Below are positions 18,459-28,173 of a stretch of DNA of 41,003 bases, piece by piece (the stretch's first letter is position 1; each line of letters opens with the position of its first letter). The notes under the pieces are model-generated. The model saw only the letters and a program-made list of their open reading frames with translations. It was not told the DNA's origin and searched no databases. Source of the stretch: Nitrospirota bacterium. GTDB lineage: Bacteria > Nitrospirota > Thermodesulfovibrionia > Thermodesulfovibrionales > Magnetobacteriaceae. The position numbers were made by a program, and so were the translations under genes. Where the stretch lies: the NCBI GenBank assembly GCA_015233245.1, contig JADFYB010000010.1, positions 1-41,003 on the forward strand, in the 5' to 3' direction.

Positions 18459-20591
18459 GTGACAGAGGATGAAATGTTTAAAGTGGGCGTTGATGTGACG
18501 TTCAAAATAATTATATATATTTTAAAGGCGTCTCATATGTTTTCAGATAATTTTCTGACTTTTATTACACCTGAAAACACAATAGCCCTTAATATCATAT
18601 ATATTCTTACTTCAATTTTTGCTGTCTGGTTTCTTTTTTTGGTATTTAAGTCCGTTATTTTAGTTAGAACATCCCGTGTTTTTTCAAAACTCAGTAATAT
18701 TAACTTTCTTTTAATTGCACTTGAAAACTATGAGGCTGATAAGAAGCGTCAGGAACATGTGCAAGTGAATCAATTTAAAAATGAAGCCTTAAATGAGTAT
18801 ATTAAAAAAATGAGCCTTCCTAAAAAACACATAGCAGTCTCCCATCTGTCTTCAATATTTAGCGCCGGCCTTAAAGATACATACTTTGATATAAATAGCC
18901 AGCTTACTTATGTAATACATAAAATATTCGGTTCTAATTCAATTTTCAAGGCTGTTCTTGGCACTTTTATAATTATTGGACTGCTTGGCACACTGTTTGG
19001 ACTGGCCGATTCCCTATCTAAAATGAATTTCGATTTCGATGGCCATAGTTCCATTGAATCGAAAAACTCCGATAAAGCCCAAAATATGAAACATGAACTG
19101 CAGGATTTTCTCAGTAAGCTTAAAAGTGCTTTTGCGCCAAGCATCTGGGGCGTTGCTCTCACTATCGTGGCCATGTTTTTCTATCTAATTTACATAAGGA
19201 TTATTTGCAACCCCTTACGCTCAAAGATAGAATTTATTACTTTAAATGTTTTGATACCGGAGCTCTACCCTACTCCCTCCCAAAAGTTTACTCAGGCCCT
19301 TCAGGTTAGTTACAAAGAACTTAGCGGTCATTTTGATTCCGCACGTCAGGTTGCTGATATGGCAAACAACATGAAAGGCGATGTTAGAACTATGACCACT
19401 AATCTGGGAGTTGCTAATACTGCCTTAAAGTCACTTGTACCCGCTGTAGATAAAATAAACAAAGCATCTGACAAAATCAATGATCAATTTGCAAATAATC
19501 TAATTAACTTTTCAAAAACTTTTGGTGACAGCGTAAATGCGCTTACGTCTTTTCAGGGAGAACTCAAAGTCTTGTACTCTCAGTTGCTTAGTGAATCATC
19601 TACCTTTCAGACAAACGTAAAAGATACCCTTAAAATTCAGCACACTGAAATCAGCGAAATTCTCAACACCCTGAGAACGTATGAAAAGTCCTATCTTGAC
19701 GACAGAGCTAAGATTGAAGAGGGCATGAAAGAATACATCACACTTGCTGTAAACATAAACGAGAAAATAGATAATTACAATGCCAACTACACCTCTTCAT
19801 CAATGGAAAAAATAAGTTCCGGGCTTAACAATGTAAAGGATTCAGTACACAGTAAGCTCAATGAACTAGTTACCAGATTCAACACATTTGAAGTGCCGAT
19901 GCAACAAGCTGCTACAAAAATGAGCGGCTCCTTTGAGAACTTTTTTAAGCAAATGAACCTGCTGTTTGATGAAATGCGCAAGGAATATTCCAAAGAAATT
20001 CAGGCCAACGCCGCTCAAACATTGGAGTCAAACGAGTTAAAAATGAAAGTGGCAGCCCTTTTTGAAAAGCTCTCAACCTCCTGGGATTCTCAGATTAGTA
20101 GAATCGAGGGGCTCTATACTCACATGACAACTCTAAGCAAAGAAATCAGCTCACTTGGCCTAAACATCACGTCACTCTCCTCCGGAGCACAGAGTTTTGC
20201 CTCATACATGGGTGAAATGGGAGAAACCATGCAAATATTTAAGAAAGCTCCTGAAATATTTAATGATTTCTACAAAGATTTGGTTCCTGTCGCTGATATC
20301 GTTTCCGAATTTACGACAATGGTAAAGGAGATAAAAAAGAGTGTAAAAAGTTTTGACGAAATCTTACAAACAATAAATAGTACTGAATTTACTCCGCCAA
20401 GCTACAATGAATTAACGGATAACGTTAAAGGCCTCTCTGCCTCCATAAATGGCTACACTAACACTATGTACAGTTTCATAGACGAATTTAAGAATTTAAC
20501 CATGAATTTGAGAAATATTAGTATCTTCACTCCTCAACAAAATGATACGTCCATTGCTGAGTCAATTTTAATGAGAAAGCGGGTTTTTTAG
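18459..20591 (+). CDS. MotA/TolQ/ExbB (ZorA-like) proton-channel stator protein with long coiled-coil tail
   Basis: GTG start; TM pair AVLGTFIIIGLLGTLFGLADSL and FAPSIWGVALTIVAMFFYLIYIRII typical of MotA/ExbB/ZorA TM3-4, followed by ~430-aa predicted helical tail. Confidence 0.85.
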   Translation: MTEDEMFKVGVDVTFKIIIYILKASHMFSDNFLTFITPENTIALNIIYILTSIFAVWFLFLVFKSVILVRTSRVFSKLSNINFLLIALENYEADKKRQEHVQVNQFKNEALNEYIKKMSLPKKHIAVSHLSSIFSAGLKDTYFDINSQLTYVIHKIFGSNSIFKAVLGTFIIIGLLGTLFGLADSLSKMNFDFDGHSSIESKNSDKAQNMKHELQDFLSKLKSAFAPSIWGVALTIVAMFFYLIYIRIICNPLRSKIEFITLNVLIPELYPTPSQKFTQALQVSYKELSGHFDSARQVADMANNMKGDVRTMTTNLGVANTALKSLVPAVDKINKASDKINDQFANNLINFSKTFGDSVNALTSFQGELKVLYSQLLSESSTFQTNVKDTLKIQHTEISEILNTLRTYEKSYLDDRAKIEEGMKEYITLAVNINEKIDNYNANYTSSSMEKISSGLNNVKDSVHSKLNELVTRFNTFEVPMQQAATKMSGSFENFFKQMNLLFDEMRKEYSKEIQANAAQTLESNELKMKVAALFEKLSTSWDSQISRIEGLYTHMTTLSKEISSLGLNITSLSSGAQSFASYMGEMGETMQIFKKAPEIFNDFYKDLVPVADIVSEFTTMVKEIKKSVKSFDEILQTINSTEFTPPSYNELTDNVKGLSASINGYTNTMYSFIDEFKNLTMNLRNISIFTPQQNDTSIAESILMRKRVF

Positions 20592-20594
20592 TTA

Positions 20595-21311
20595 ATGGAA
20601 TATAATTCGCTTAATTCATACAATGAGGATGAGGATTTCAATTTTTGGCCATCCTTTGCCGATCTGATGCTCTCCATTGTGCTTATACTTGTTTTAATTA
20701 TGTTTACCTCCATAGTTTATATCTCTCAGGGAAAGCTAAACTTAAGCCAGGTTACTAAAAAACAAATGGAGGTTATACACGATATTGCAGCTGTAAGCGG
20801 CGTGGATGTGCAATGTAAGAGACAACTCGGAGATGAATATAACGAATGTGTAATTGAAGAGCAAGGGATAGCTGTTAAAAACGAATTGACACTCCAGCGA
20901 TTTACATTTTCAGACAATATTCTCTTTTATTCAGACAGTTATGAGATTAACGAAAAAGGCAAACTCGTTTTATCCAAGGTAGGGAATGAATTTAAAAAAA
21001 GAATTAAATATATAGGTGAAATTCAGATTCAGGGCCATGCCGATACTGATAATACAACTATACACGGTACAAACATGAAATTGGCTGCGCTTCGCTCTAT
21101 TGCTGTGTTTGAATTTTTGAGAGACAACGTAGGAATAGACCCTGTCAGACAATTTATGTCTGCCACATCCTTTGGTGAGTACATGCCTGCTTGCCGTAAA
21201 CCCGGAGATTCTTTCGATCTTAAACGGTTAAAGGAATGTAATAAAAATAACGAAGATAAAAGAAAAAATAGGCGTATAGAAATCCTTTTGTTTTACAAAA
21301 ATATTTCATAA
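20595..21311 (+). CDS. MotB/ZorB-like protein with OmpA peptidoglycan-binding domain
   Basis: Single N-term TM with conserved Asp: NFWPSFADLMLSIVLILVLIMFTSIVY; OmpA core GEIQIQGHADTDNT...KLAALRSIAVFEFLRD...KRKNRRIEILL. Confidence 0.92.
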   Translation: MEYNSLNSYNEDEDFNFWPSFADLMLSIVLILVLIMFTSIVYISQGKLNLSQVTKKQMEVIHDIAAVSGVDVQCKRQLGDEYNECVIEEQGIAVKNELTLQRFTFSDNILFYSDSYEINEKGKLVLSKVGNEFKKRIKYIGEIQIQGHADTDNTTIHGTNMKLAALRSIAVFEFLRDNVGIDPVRQFMSATSFGEYMPACRKPGDSFDLKRLKECNKNNEDKRKNRRIEILLFYKNIS

Positions 21312-21328
21312 CGGATGTTTATCATGTA

Positions 21329-21453
21329 ATACCAATTCGTAGTCAGAAGTATAACAAGGCGGCAAGGAGAAAGCGACGCAGGCGTACTTTTAGTACGCTG
21401 AGGAGCTTTTGACGCACGCCAACGAAGTTAGACGATTGAATGCAGATTGGTAT
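21329..21453. repeat. ~125-bp element with terminal inverted repeats and internal palindrome (MITE/REP-like)
   Basis: Termini TAATACCAAT / ATTGGTATAA; internal GCGTACT-TTT-AGTACGC perfect hairpin (extendable to CAGGCGTACT/AGTACGCTG with a bulge). Sits in the convergent intergenic gap. Confidence 0.6.
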
Positions 21454-21475
21454 AACACACTATTGCAAAGTCCTG

Positions 21476-22594
21476 TTAACTGCCGAGTAAATTTTTGTAG
21501 AGTTTTACAGCGGATTGTGCCATTTTTTCTCTTGTAAAGAAGTTCATAAACCGTTCCCTGCAATTAATAGAAAACCTGTTGTACATCTCCTTTCCGTTTA
21601 GAATCAACTTAATGGCATGAGAAAGTTCGGCGGGGTCCCCGGGCTCCACATTAATACCTGTCACGCCGTGCTGGTTAACCCAGCCTACACCGGCAAGTTT
21701 TGTAGCTACCACCGGTTTGCCAAACGACATAGCTTCAATAATAACTATTCCAAATGCCTCAGAGCGTTCAACCGAGGGCAGGCAAAATAAATCACAAGCC
21801 TCATAGTATGTGCCCAGTTGCCGGTCTGGAATATGTCCGGGCAGAAAAACCCTCCCTGCAAGTCCCATTGATTTTACCATATTGCTTAGACGCTCTCTAA
21901 GCGGGCCCTCTCCGGCTATTATTACGGAGTAGCCCTCCCCAAGCTCTGAGGCAGCTTTAATTAAATGCTCATACCCCTTGTAGTAGATCAACCGGCCAAG
22001 GCTGAAGATTATTTTCTTACCCTCATGGAGTTTTCTAATGGCTGCAACCTCCTCTTTGTCCGAGGTAAGATGCTCTGTTGCCACTCCGATTGGGATTGTC
22101 ACAGCCTTATGTTCAAACGGATTAAGATGCCTGGAGCAGGTAATGTAGGTAGGGGTTGTGGTAATTATAGCATCTGCTCTTTTCATAAGCCAGTGCATTA
22201 CCGGCGCATATAGTTTAAGCAGCAGACGTTGTCTTACAATATCGCTATGCCAATGAAGGACGACTTTATTTTTCGGTTTGGCAAGCAAAACAGCAAGGTT
22301 TGCCAGCGGGTCAGGGAAATGCACGTGGATAATGTCGTAGTTTTTGTTTATATCCATAAATTTCGAGATCAACTGGGGTGAGACTGAGGTAGAGAGTATC
22401 TTTCCGTAGGACTTTGTACGGATTATGTTGTAGCCGTTATAGATTTCCTCAGAATAGGTGGCATTGGTGTTAGAACAGAGGACATCGCACCTTGTGCCCT
22501 CTTTGTTGATTCCCTCGGCAAGGTTATACATGACAACTTCTATGCCGCCAGGTGGTGCTGGAGGATAGTACTTTCCAAACTGCAGCACTCTCAC
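21476..22594 (-). CDS. Glycosyltransferase family 4 protein
   Basis: PPAPPGGIEVVMYNLAEGI, FSLGRLIYYKGYEHLIKAA, GEGPLRERL, PSVERSEAFGIVIIEAMSFGKPVVATKLAG. Confidence 0.93.
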   Translation of the reverse strand: MRVLQFGKYYPPAPPGGIEVVMYNLAEGINKEGTRCDVLCSNTNATYSEEIYNGYNIIRTKSYGKILSTSVSPQLISKFMDINKNYDIIHVHFPDPLANLAVLLAKPKNKVVLHWHSDIVRQRLLLKLYAPVMHWLMKRADAIITTTPTYITCSRHLNPFEHKAVTIPIGVATEHLTSDKEEVAAIRKLHEGKKIIFSLGRLIYYKGYEHLIKAASELGEGYSVIIAGEGPLRERLSNMVKSMGLAGRVFLPGHIPDRQLGTYYEACDLFCLPSVERSEAFGIVIIEAMSFGKPVVATKLAGVGWVNQHGVTGINVEPGDPAELSHAIKLILNGKEMYNRFSINCRERFMNFFTREKMAQSAVKLYKNLLGS

Positions 22595-22598
22595 TCTA

Positions 22599-23768
22599 TT
22601 AATACTCTCTTGTTTGGTTTGTATAAACTATTTCTTTAAATACCTTTACATGCTGCTCTGAGACTCGCTCCCAGCTAAAGGACTCAGAGCGTTTCAGTCC
22701 GTGCTTAATCATGCGTATCCTGAGTTTTTCATTCGTAAGCATTTCCCTTAACCCCTCGGCAATAGTTTCAGTCTTAAGCGGGTCAAAGTATAGGGCAGCT
22801 CCCTTACATACCTCCTGCATGGGTGCAATATTTGAACAGACCAAAGGACAACCGGATGCCATTGCCTCAACAAGAGGAAGCCCAAACCCCTCGTACAGGG
22901 ACGGATGCACTGTCACGGCAGCAAGGTTATAATAGTATGGCAAATCAGCATCACTTAAAACGCCTTTGATTAAAACATGCTGGCTGAGTTGTGCATCTTC
23001 GTTAACAGCCTTCAGAAATTCATCATCACCTGTTCTGAACCCCTCCGTTTGGCCAACTATAACAAGCCTCAGGTCTTTGAAGCCAGGTTCGGATAGAAGC
23101 ATCTCAAAAGCCTTAAGCAACCTCATCAGATTTTTATGTGGTTTCACATTTCCCACATAGAGGATAAATCTCTCCGGCAGGTTTAAGCGCTCTTTGAGTT
23201 GTGTCAGAGCTGCCTTATCCTCATATGGTTTAAAAACCTCTCTGTCCACTCCATTATGTATGGCAACTACCTTAGAGGATGGCTGCTTTGTGTATTTTAT
23301 TATTTCAGATTTTGAAAATTCAGATACTGTAATAATCTTATCTGAGAGTGAGGCTGCCGTGTTTAACATAACCTTGGAATATAATTTCTGTTTCATAGTG
23401 AGTGTGTTGAAATGGGCAAGCAAAAACATGTCATGTATAGTAACAACACGTTTAATGGTTTTAAACGGATAAATCGGTACATTAAAATGTGGGGCGAAAA
23501 AAAGGTTACATTCCGGAGGAAGCATGCTAAGCATATATAGTTGCTCACTCATAGTGAATACGGAATCGGTGTAGTGAATTATTCTGTGGCTTTCGGGGTT
23601 ACTTAAAAGAGGATAGATTTTTCCCCTGTCGCCTATAAATGTAAGATTGATGTCATCACGGTTGGATATAGCTTTTAAAAGGCAAGAGATATACCTTCCA
23701 ATTCCTGAGGAGCCGATTAGGCGGACATCTATGGAAACATTACACCCCATAATGAAAGTTATGTGCAA
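22599..23768 (-). CDS. Glycosyltransferase family 4 protein (mannosyltransferase-like)
   Basis: GSSGIGRYISCLLKAI, LYVGNVKPHKNLMRLLKAFE, HPSLYEGFGLPLVEAMASGCPLVCSNI. Confidence 0.93.
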   Translation of the reverse strand: MHITFIMGCNVSIDVRLIGSSGIGRYISCLLKAISNRDDINLTFIGDRGKIYPLLSNPESHRIIHYTDSVFTMSEQLYMLSMLPPECNLFFAPHFNVPIYPFKTIKRVVTIHDMFLLAHFNTLTMKQKLYSKVMLNTAASLSDKIITVSEFSKSEIIKYTKQPSSKVVAIHNGVDREVFKPYEDKAALTQLKERLNLPERFILYVGNVKPHKNLMRLLKAFEMLLSEPGFKDLRLVIVGQTEGFRTGDDEFLKAVNEDAQLSQHVLIKGVLSDADLPYYYNLAAVTVHPSLYEGFGLPLVEAMASGCPLVCSNIAPMQEVCKGAALYFDPLKTETIAEGLREMLTNEKLRIRMIKHGLKRSESFSWERVSEQHVKVFKEIVYTNQTREY

Positions 23769-23989
23769 GCATCAAGTTGCACTCCTTCAACCTGCCATAA
23801 ACGGGAGCTTGAGCAGCAACACAACATATAAAAACATTTTCGGCCATGATTTATATAATACCAAAACCATATTAAAAATAAAAAGTGTCAGGCTATTGAT
23901 AATAATTTTCTTTAGCGGCATAAACCTGTATAAACATTTCAACGCTCTGATGTGTCTTAACTGTAAAAAATTTCTTAAAAAACAGGCAA

Positions 23990-25018
23990 TTGACAAGCAG
24001 ACTCTTTCGTATATATGCTACAATGACAGTTAGGCATAGAAAAATGTTGGAACAAGAGAAAATACATCAAGTTGAATGTCAAATATCTATTGTGGTACCT
24101 ATGTACAACGAATCGCCAAATGTGGCAGTATTCTTTCAGCGGTTAGTCCCAATTCTTGAGTCAACCGGATTAAGTTACGAAATAATTTGTGTTAATGATG
24201 GAAGTGACGACGACACTCTTGTCAGACTTCAGAAGGAGAGACAAAATAACCATGCCATTGCAATTATTGACCTTTCCCGTAATTTTGGTAAAGAACTGGC
24301 TCTTACTGCAGGGCTTAACTTTTCAAGAGGAAATGCAGTTATCCCAATAGACAGTGACCTCCAGGACCCACCGGAGTTAATTATCTCAATGATTGCAAAG
24401 TGGCGTGAAGGCTATGATGTTGTTTATGCCGTCAGAAGTTCACGCTCCGGGGAGTCTTTTATGAAACGCCTTACTGCAAAGATGTTTTATAATACTATTA
24501 ATTACATTACCGATATAGACATCCCAAGAGATACCGGTGATTTCAGGCTTCTTGACAGGCGGGTCGTTGACGTGCTTAACAAAATCCCTGAAAACACCAG
24601 ATTTATGAAAGGACTCTTTGCCTGGGTGGGTTTTAAGCAAACCGGTATATTTTTTGACAGAGATCCGAGGTTTTCCGGTGAAACTAAGTGGAATTACTGG
24701 AAACTTTGGAATTTTGCTATAGATGGCATAACTCTTTTCAGTGCAACACCGCTTAAGGTATGGACGTATGCGGGGTTTTCCATTGCTTTGCTGTCTCTTT
24801 TGTTTGCAGTCTTTGTGATAATAAAAACACTGGTTAAAGGGATAGATGTTCCAGGCTACGCCTCCATAATGGTCACAGTACTGTTTATCGGGGGAATTCA
24901 ACTTCTAAGTGTGGGAATTATGGGTGAGTACATTGGGCGGATTTATACAGAGGCCAAAAGGCGGCCCCTTTACATAGTTAATAAGGTTTACGGTATAAAG
25001 GACGACAGTACAACCTAA
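23990..25018 (+). CDS. Glycosyltransferase family 2 (ArnC/GtrB/DPM1-like, C-terminal TM helices); true start likely ATG 24023 or 24044
   Basis: ISIVVPMYNESPNVAVFFQRL, CVNDGSDDDTL, IPIDSDLQDPPELI, RDTGDFRLLDRRVV, two C-term TMs. Confidence 0.93.
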   Translation: MTSRLFRIYATMTVRHRKMLEQEKIHQVECQISIVVPMYNESPNVAVFFQRLVPILESTGLSYEIICVNDGSDDDTLVRLQKERQNNHAIAIIDLSRNFGKELALTAGLNFSRGNAVIPIDSDLQDPPELIISMIAKWREGYDVVYAVRSSRSGESFMKRLTAKMFYNTINYITDIDIPRDTGDFRLLDRRVVDVLNKIPENTRFMKGLFAWVGFKQTGIFFDRDPRFSGETKWNYWKLWNFAIDGITLFSATPLKVWTYAGFSIALLSLLFAVFVIIKTLVKGIDVPGYASIMVTVLFIGGIQLLSVGIMGEYIGRIYTEAKRRPLYIVNKVYGIKDDSTT

Positions 25019-25156
25019 GTAAAACTCAAGAACTTTTTGCCTTTTCACCAAAGACATGGATGACATAAGACAATTGTACGAATGTGCATTGACATTACCC
25101 TGCATAGACTGTTAGAATTACCACTCAATGTTCAACTAACATTAAAGGGAGGATGA

Positions 25157-26275
25157 ATGAAAAAGTCTGTTAGAGTTTTCTTTGTTGTTTTGACTTTGTT
25201 ATTGTCATTTTCCAGTGCGGTTTACAGCGAAGATTGTTCCGGCTTAAAGCAGCCATTTAGTTTTATAGTTTTTGGAGACAGCAGAGCTGACAGGAAAATT
25301 GACGCTGCTGTAAGCCCATCACTTGCGCCATTAGTTGCTACAATTAAAGCCTATATAGATAATCCTCAAAAATATTACAAAAACGGTATTAAACCGTCAT
25401 TTATTATGTTTAACGGAGACCTTGCAGTAAGGGCTAATAAGGAAAACTATGCAACCTGGAAAAAAATAATGCAGCCGCTTTACGATGAAAAATTACCAAT
25501 TGCTATAGCATTGGGTAACCACGAGCTTTACGATTCCACTACCGAAGAGGGATATTTGCAAAAACAGAAGGATTTTTTAGACTTTAACAACGAGGGGCTA
25601 AGCAAGTTCCCAGAGCATGGGAGATGTATCAAGGGGTGGAATAATAATGCCGCATATTCGTTTATGTGGAATAATTCTTTGTTTATCACCATGGATACGT
25701 ATCTGTTTCCCCATGAGCTTAACGAACACAAAAAATACGACTTAAGCGGATGGATGGATAAAGAGCAATTAAATTTTGTCAAACATGAGTTAATTGCAAA
25801 TAATAAAGCAACGTTTACCTTTGTATTTGCACATACACCTATTTTTACTGTATTTAATTCTTATCATCCTCTTACTAAAGGTCAGAAAGCATTTGGTGGA
25901 ACTTACAACGAAAGTCTGCAAAAACTGTGGCAGACTCTCGATAACACAGATGGAGATAAAGCCTATCGCCATATAGATGCCTATTTTTCTGGACACGATC
26001 ATTTTTATGCAAGAAAGCTGATTAATAAACAGATAGACTCAAAGTGGAAAAACAGTATTCTTGAGGTTGTCTGTGGCGGTGCCGGAGCTCCTTTGGCAAA
26101 CTCCGAAGGCTGCCTGACTGACAGCGAAAAATGTATAACTTTCGATACTCCGCCGGAAATCAGCAGCCAGTTTCACTTTGTTGTGGTTAACGTATATGAT
26201 ATGTTTGTAACTCTGCACGTTTTTAACACAGAGGGTGCAGAAATAGATCACTATCTAATCGAAAAAGTTGACTAA
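25157..26275 (+). CDS. Exported metallophosphoesterase (calcineurin-like)
   Basis: Signal peptide; FIVFGDSRAD, FNGDLAV, ALGNHELYD, FAHTP, YFSGHDHFY. Confidence 0.92.
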   Translation: MKKSVRVFFVVLTLLLSFSSAVYSEDCSGLKQPFSFIVFGDSRADRKIDAAVSPSLAPLVATIKAYIDNPQKYYKNGIKPSFIMFNGDLAVRANKENYATWKKIMQPLYDEKLPIAIALGNHELYDSTTEEGYLQKQKDFLDFNNEGLSKFPEHGRCIKGWNNNAAYSFMWNNSLFITMDTYLFPHELNEHKKYDLSGWMDKEQLNFVKHELIANNKATFTFVFAHTPIFTVFNSYHPLTKGQKAFGGTYNESLQKLWQTLDNTDGDKAYRHIDAYFSGHDHFYARKLINKQIDSKWKNSILEVVCGGAGAPLANSEGCLTDSEKCITFDTPPEISSQFHFVVVNVYDMFVTLHVFNTEGAEIDHYLIEKVD

Positions 26276-26289
26276 AGGAGCGTTTAGTA

Positions 26290-28173
26290 TTGGAAGAGCA
26301 CTTAATAAAAACTGACTTGATATGTTCATATCTGCAAGAAGACGACATATTCTCAAAAGCTAAGAATGCAGAACTTGCGCGGCTATTGCCTTACGTTGCG
26401 ATTAAATCTTTTACTACAGGACAGACTATATATACTCAGGGGCAGCGCGCCCAGTTTCTTTATATGGTGATAACCGGAGAGGTAAAGCTATTCTCTGAAA
26501 TTTCCTCTATGACAATTACCTGCAAGGGGAAAATTGGGCTTGAAAGCTGCTCTGAACTTCCTCAATATGTAACATGTGCCACTGTGCTTACCGATGCTGT
26601 TGTTTTAATGATTCCGAGGGACAAAATTGACGCTCTTAAAATATCACGTGAAATTAAAGGCGATTTTATCCTCTCTCTGCTGGAGAATTTTACTGGTAAC
26701 AATGTAGCCTTAGAGAACGAGAAAAACAAAAAAATTGATGTAACAACAGACAAAAAGAAATCTAAGGATAAACACAAGGTGCCGCTTAACAAGGCCATAG
26801 GCTGGATTTGTGTAATTATCTTTTCCCCTTTAGCTCTGTGGCAGAGTTACACACATGGTCTGGATTTAAATGCAATTTTTTTTATAGGAATATTCACCGC
26901 AACCGTACTTATGTGGATTTTTAAGCTGGTTGACGAGTTTGTTCCTGGACTTTTTGCGATATTGGCTTTTTTGTGTATAGGAGTTGCAGACACGGATGTT
27001 GTGCTTTCAGGTTTCATCTCAGATGGATTTTTCCTTGCTATGAGTGTTCTTGGTTTAGGTACTGTTATTGTCATATCCGGGCTAAGTTATCGGGTTATAC
27101 TTATTTTGATATTGAAATTACCTAAAACCCAGTATGTCTTGAACTTAATATTAATTTTCACAGGTATTGTGCTTACTCCGATTATTCCTACCGCTAACGG
27201 CAGAATTGCTCTGCTTAGCCCTTTTCTGAAAGATATTATTGAAACCTGTAAGTTAACTCCCGGGAAAAATGCTGCATCAAAGCTTGCATTTTCAACATTT
27301 TCCGGTACCACGCTGTTGTCAGGGATGTTTATCACCAGCAAGTCAGTTAACTTTGTGGTTTTGGGTATGATGCCAATGCAGGTACAGGAGGAGTTTCAGT
27401 GGTTGTCGTGGCTTGTTGCATCCCTTGTAACAGGTGTTATTGCTCTTGTAATTGTGTATGTAGCTGCAAATTTAGTGTACAGAAATAATGAAGCCATACA
27501 AGTTTCAGCCGACCAAATTCGAGTGCAGCTCAGGCTCCTTGGCCCCCTGTCTTTACAGGAGTGGTCAGCCATAATAGGGGTACTCTTTTTTGTGATCGGG
27601 ATTCTAACGTACTCTCTCCATAAGATACAACCTCCATGGATTGGCTTGTCAATTCTCTATGGGTTATTGCTTTTTGGATGTCTTAAAAAAGATGATTTCA
27701 GAGAGAAAGTTGACTGGCCGTTTTTAATTTACCTTGCCTCGGTTGTCGGCATAATTCAAACTATGAAAAGTGTAGGTCTTGATACTTTGATAGCTAAGCA
27801 TCTTTCGGTGCTGATACCTTATATGCACTACAACTTTGGTATTTTTGTACTGATACTGGCCGGTATTATGTTTATTATGCGTATTGCGATGCCGATTAAT
27901 GCAGCGATTATCCTTGTGGCAGCCGTGTTTATGCCCTTAGCAGATGTTGCCGGACTGAACGCATGGCTTGTAGGATTTATTATTTTAGTTTTAGGTGAAA
28001 TGTGGGTGTTTCCATATCAGTGTTCTTACTACATGCAGTTTCAGGATTTGACTTTAAAAGATAAAATCTATGAGGAGAAATCATTTTTGAGGCTTAATAT
28101 GTTGGTTAATGTAATAAAACTTGTAGCGATTTACGCGGCTGTTCCGTATTGGAAAATGCGGGGGATACTATGA
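26290..28173 (+). CDS. Cyclic nucleotide-binding domain fused to SLC13/DASS-family anion transporter
   Basis: TTG start; N-term Crp-like IKSFTTGQTIYTQGQRAQFLYMVITGEVKLFSEI; ~11 TM helices with TPIIPTANGRIALLSPFLKDI and MRIAMPINAAIILVAAVFMP. Confidence 0.82.
   Translation: MEEHLIKTDLICSYLQEDDIFSKAKNAELARLLPYVAIKSFTTGQTIYTQGQRAQFLYMVITGEVKLFSEISSMTITCKGKIGLESCSELPQYVTCATVLTDAVVLMIPRDKIDALKISREIKGDFILSLLENFTGNNVALENEKNKKIDVTTDKKKSKDKHKVPLNKAIGWICVIIFSPLALWQSYTHGLDLNAIFFIGIFTATVLMWIFKLVDEFVPGLFAILAFLCIGVADTDVVLSGFISDGFFLAMSVLGLGTVIVISGLSYRVILILILKLPKTQYVLNLILIFTGIVLTPIIPTANGRIALLSPFLKDIIETCKLTPGKNAASKLAFSTFSGTTLLSGMFITSKSVNFVVLGMMPMQVQEEFQWLSWLVASLVTGVIALVIVYVAANLVYRNNEAIQVSADQIRVQLRLLGPLSLQEWSAIIGVLFFVIGILTYSLHKIQPPWIGLSILYGLLLFGCLKKDDFREKVDWPFLIYLASVVGIIQTMKSVGLDTLIAKHLSVLIPYMHYNFGIFVLILAGIMFIMRIAMPINAAIILVAAVFMPLADVAGLNAWLVGFIILVLGEMWVFPYQCSYYMQFQDLTLKDKIYEEKSFLRLNMLVNVIKLVAIYAAVPYWKMRGIL

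Noticed and set aside
7381-21311. Classification of the locus as a canonical Zorya system
   Set aside because: Only the ZorAB-like stator is present; no ZorC/ZorD helicase, ZorE HNH nuclease or ZorF/G-like gene was recognised, and the other components are not Zorya genes.
7381-21311. Flagellar motor or Tol-Pal interpretation of the stator genes
   Set aside because: No flagellar, tolA, tolB or pal genes nearby; the long coiled-coil tail and partner genes do not fit.
23787-23996. 69-aa hydrophobic minus-strand ORF in the gap between GT genes
   Set aside because: AT-rich intergenic sequence, no clear ribosome-binding site and no recognisable family; could be chance.
24440-24901. 153-aa minus-strand ORF inside the GT2 gene
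   Set aside because: Fully antisense to a strongly motif-supported glycosyltransferase; composition looks like a shadow frame.
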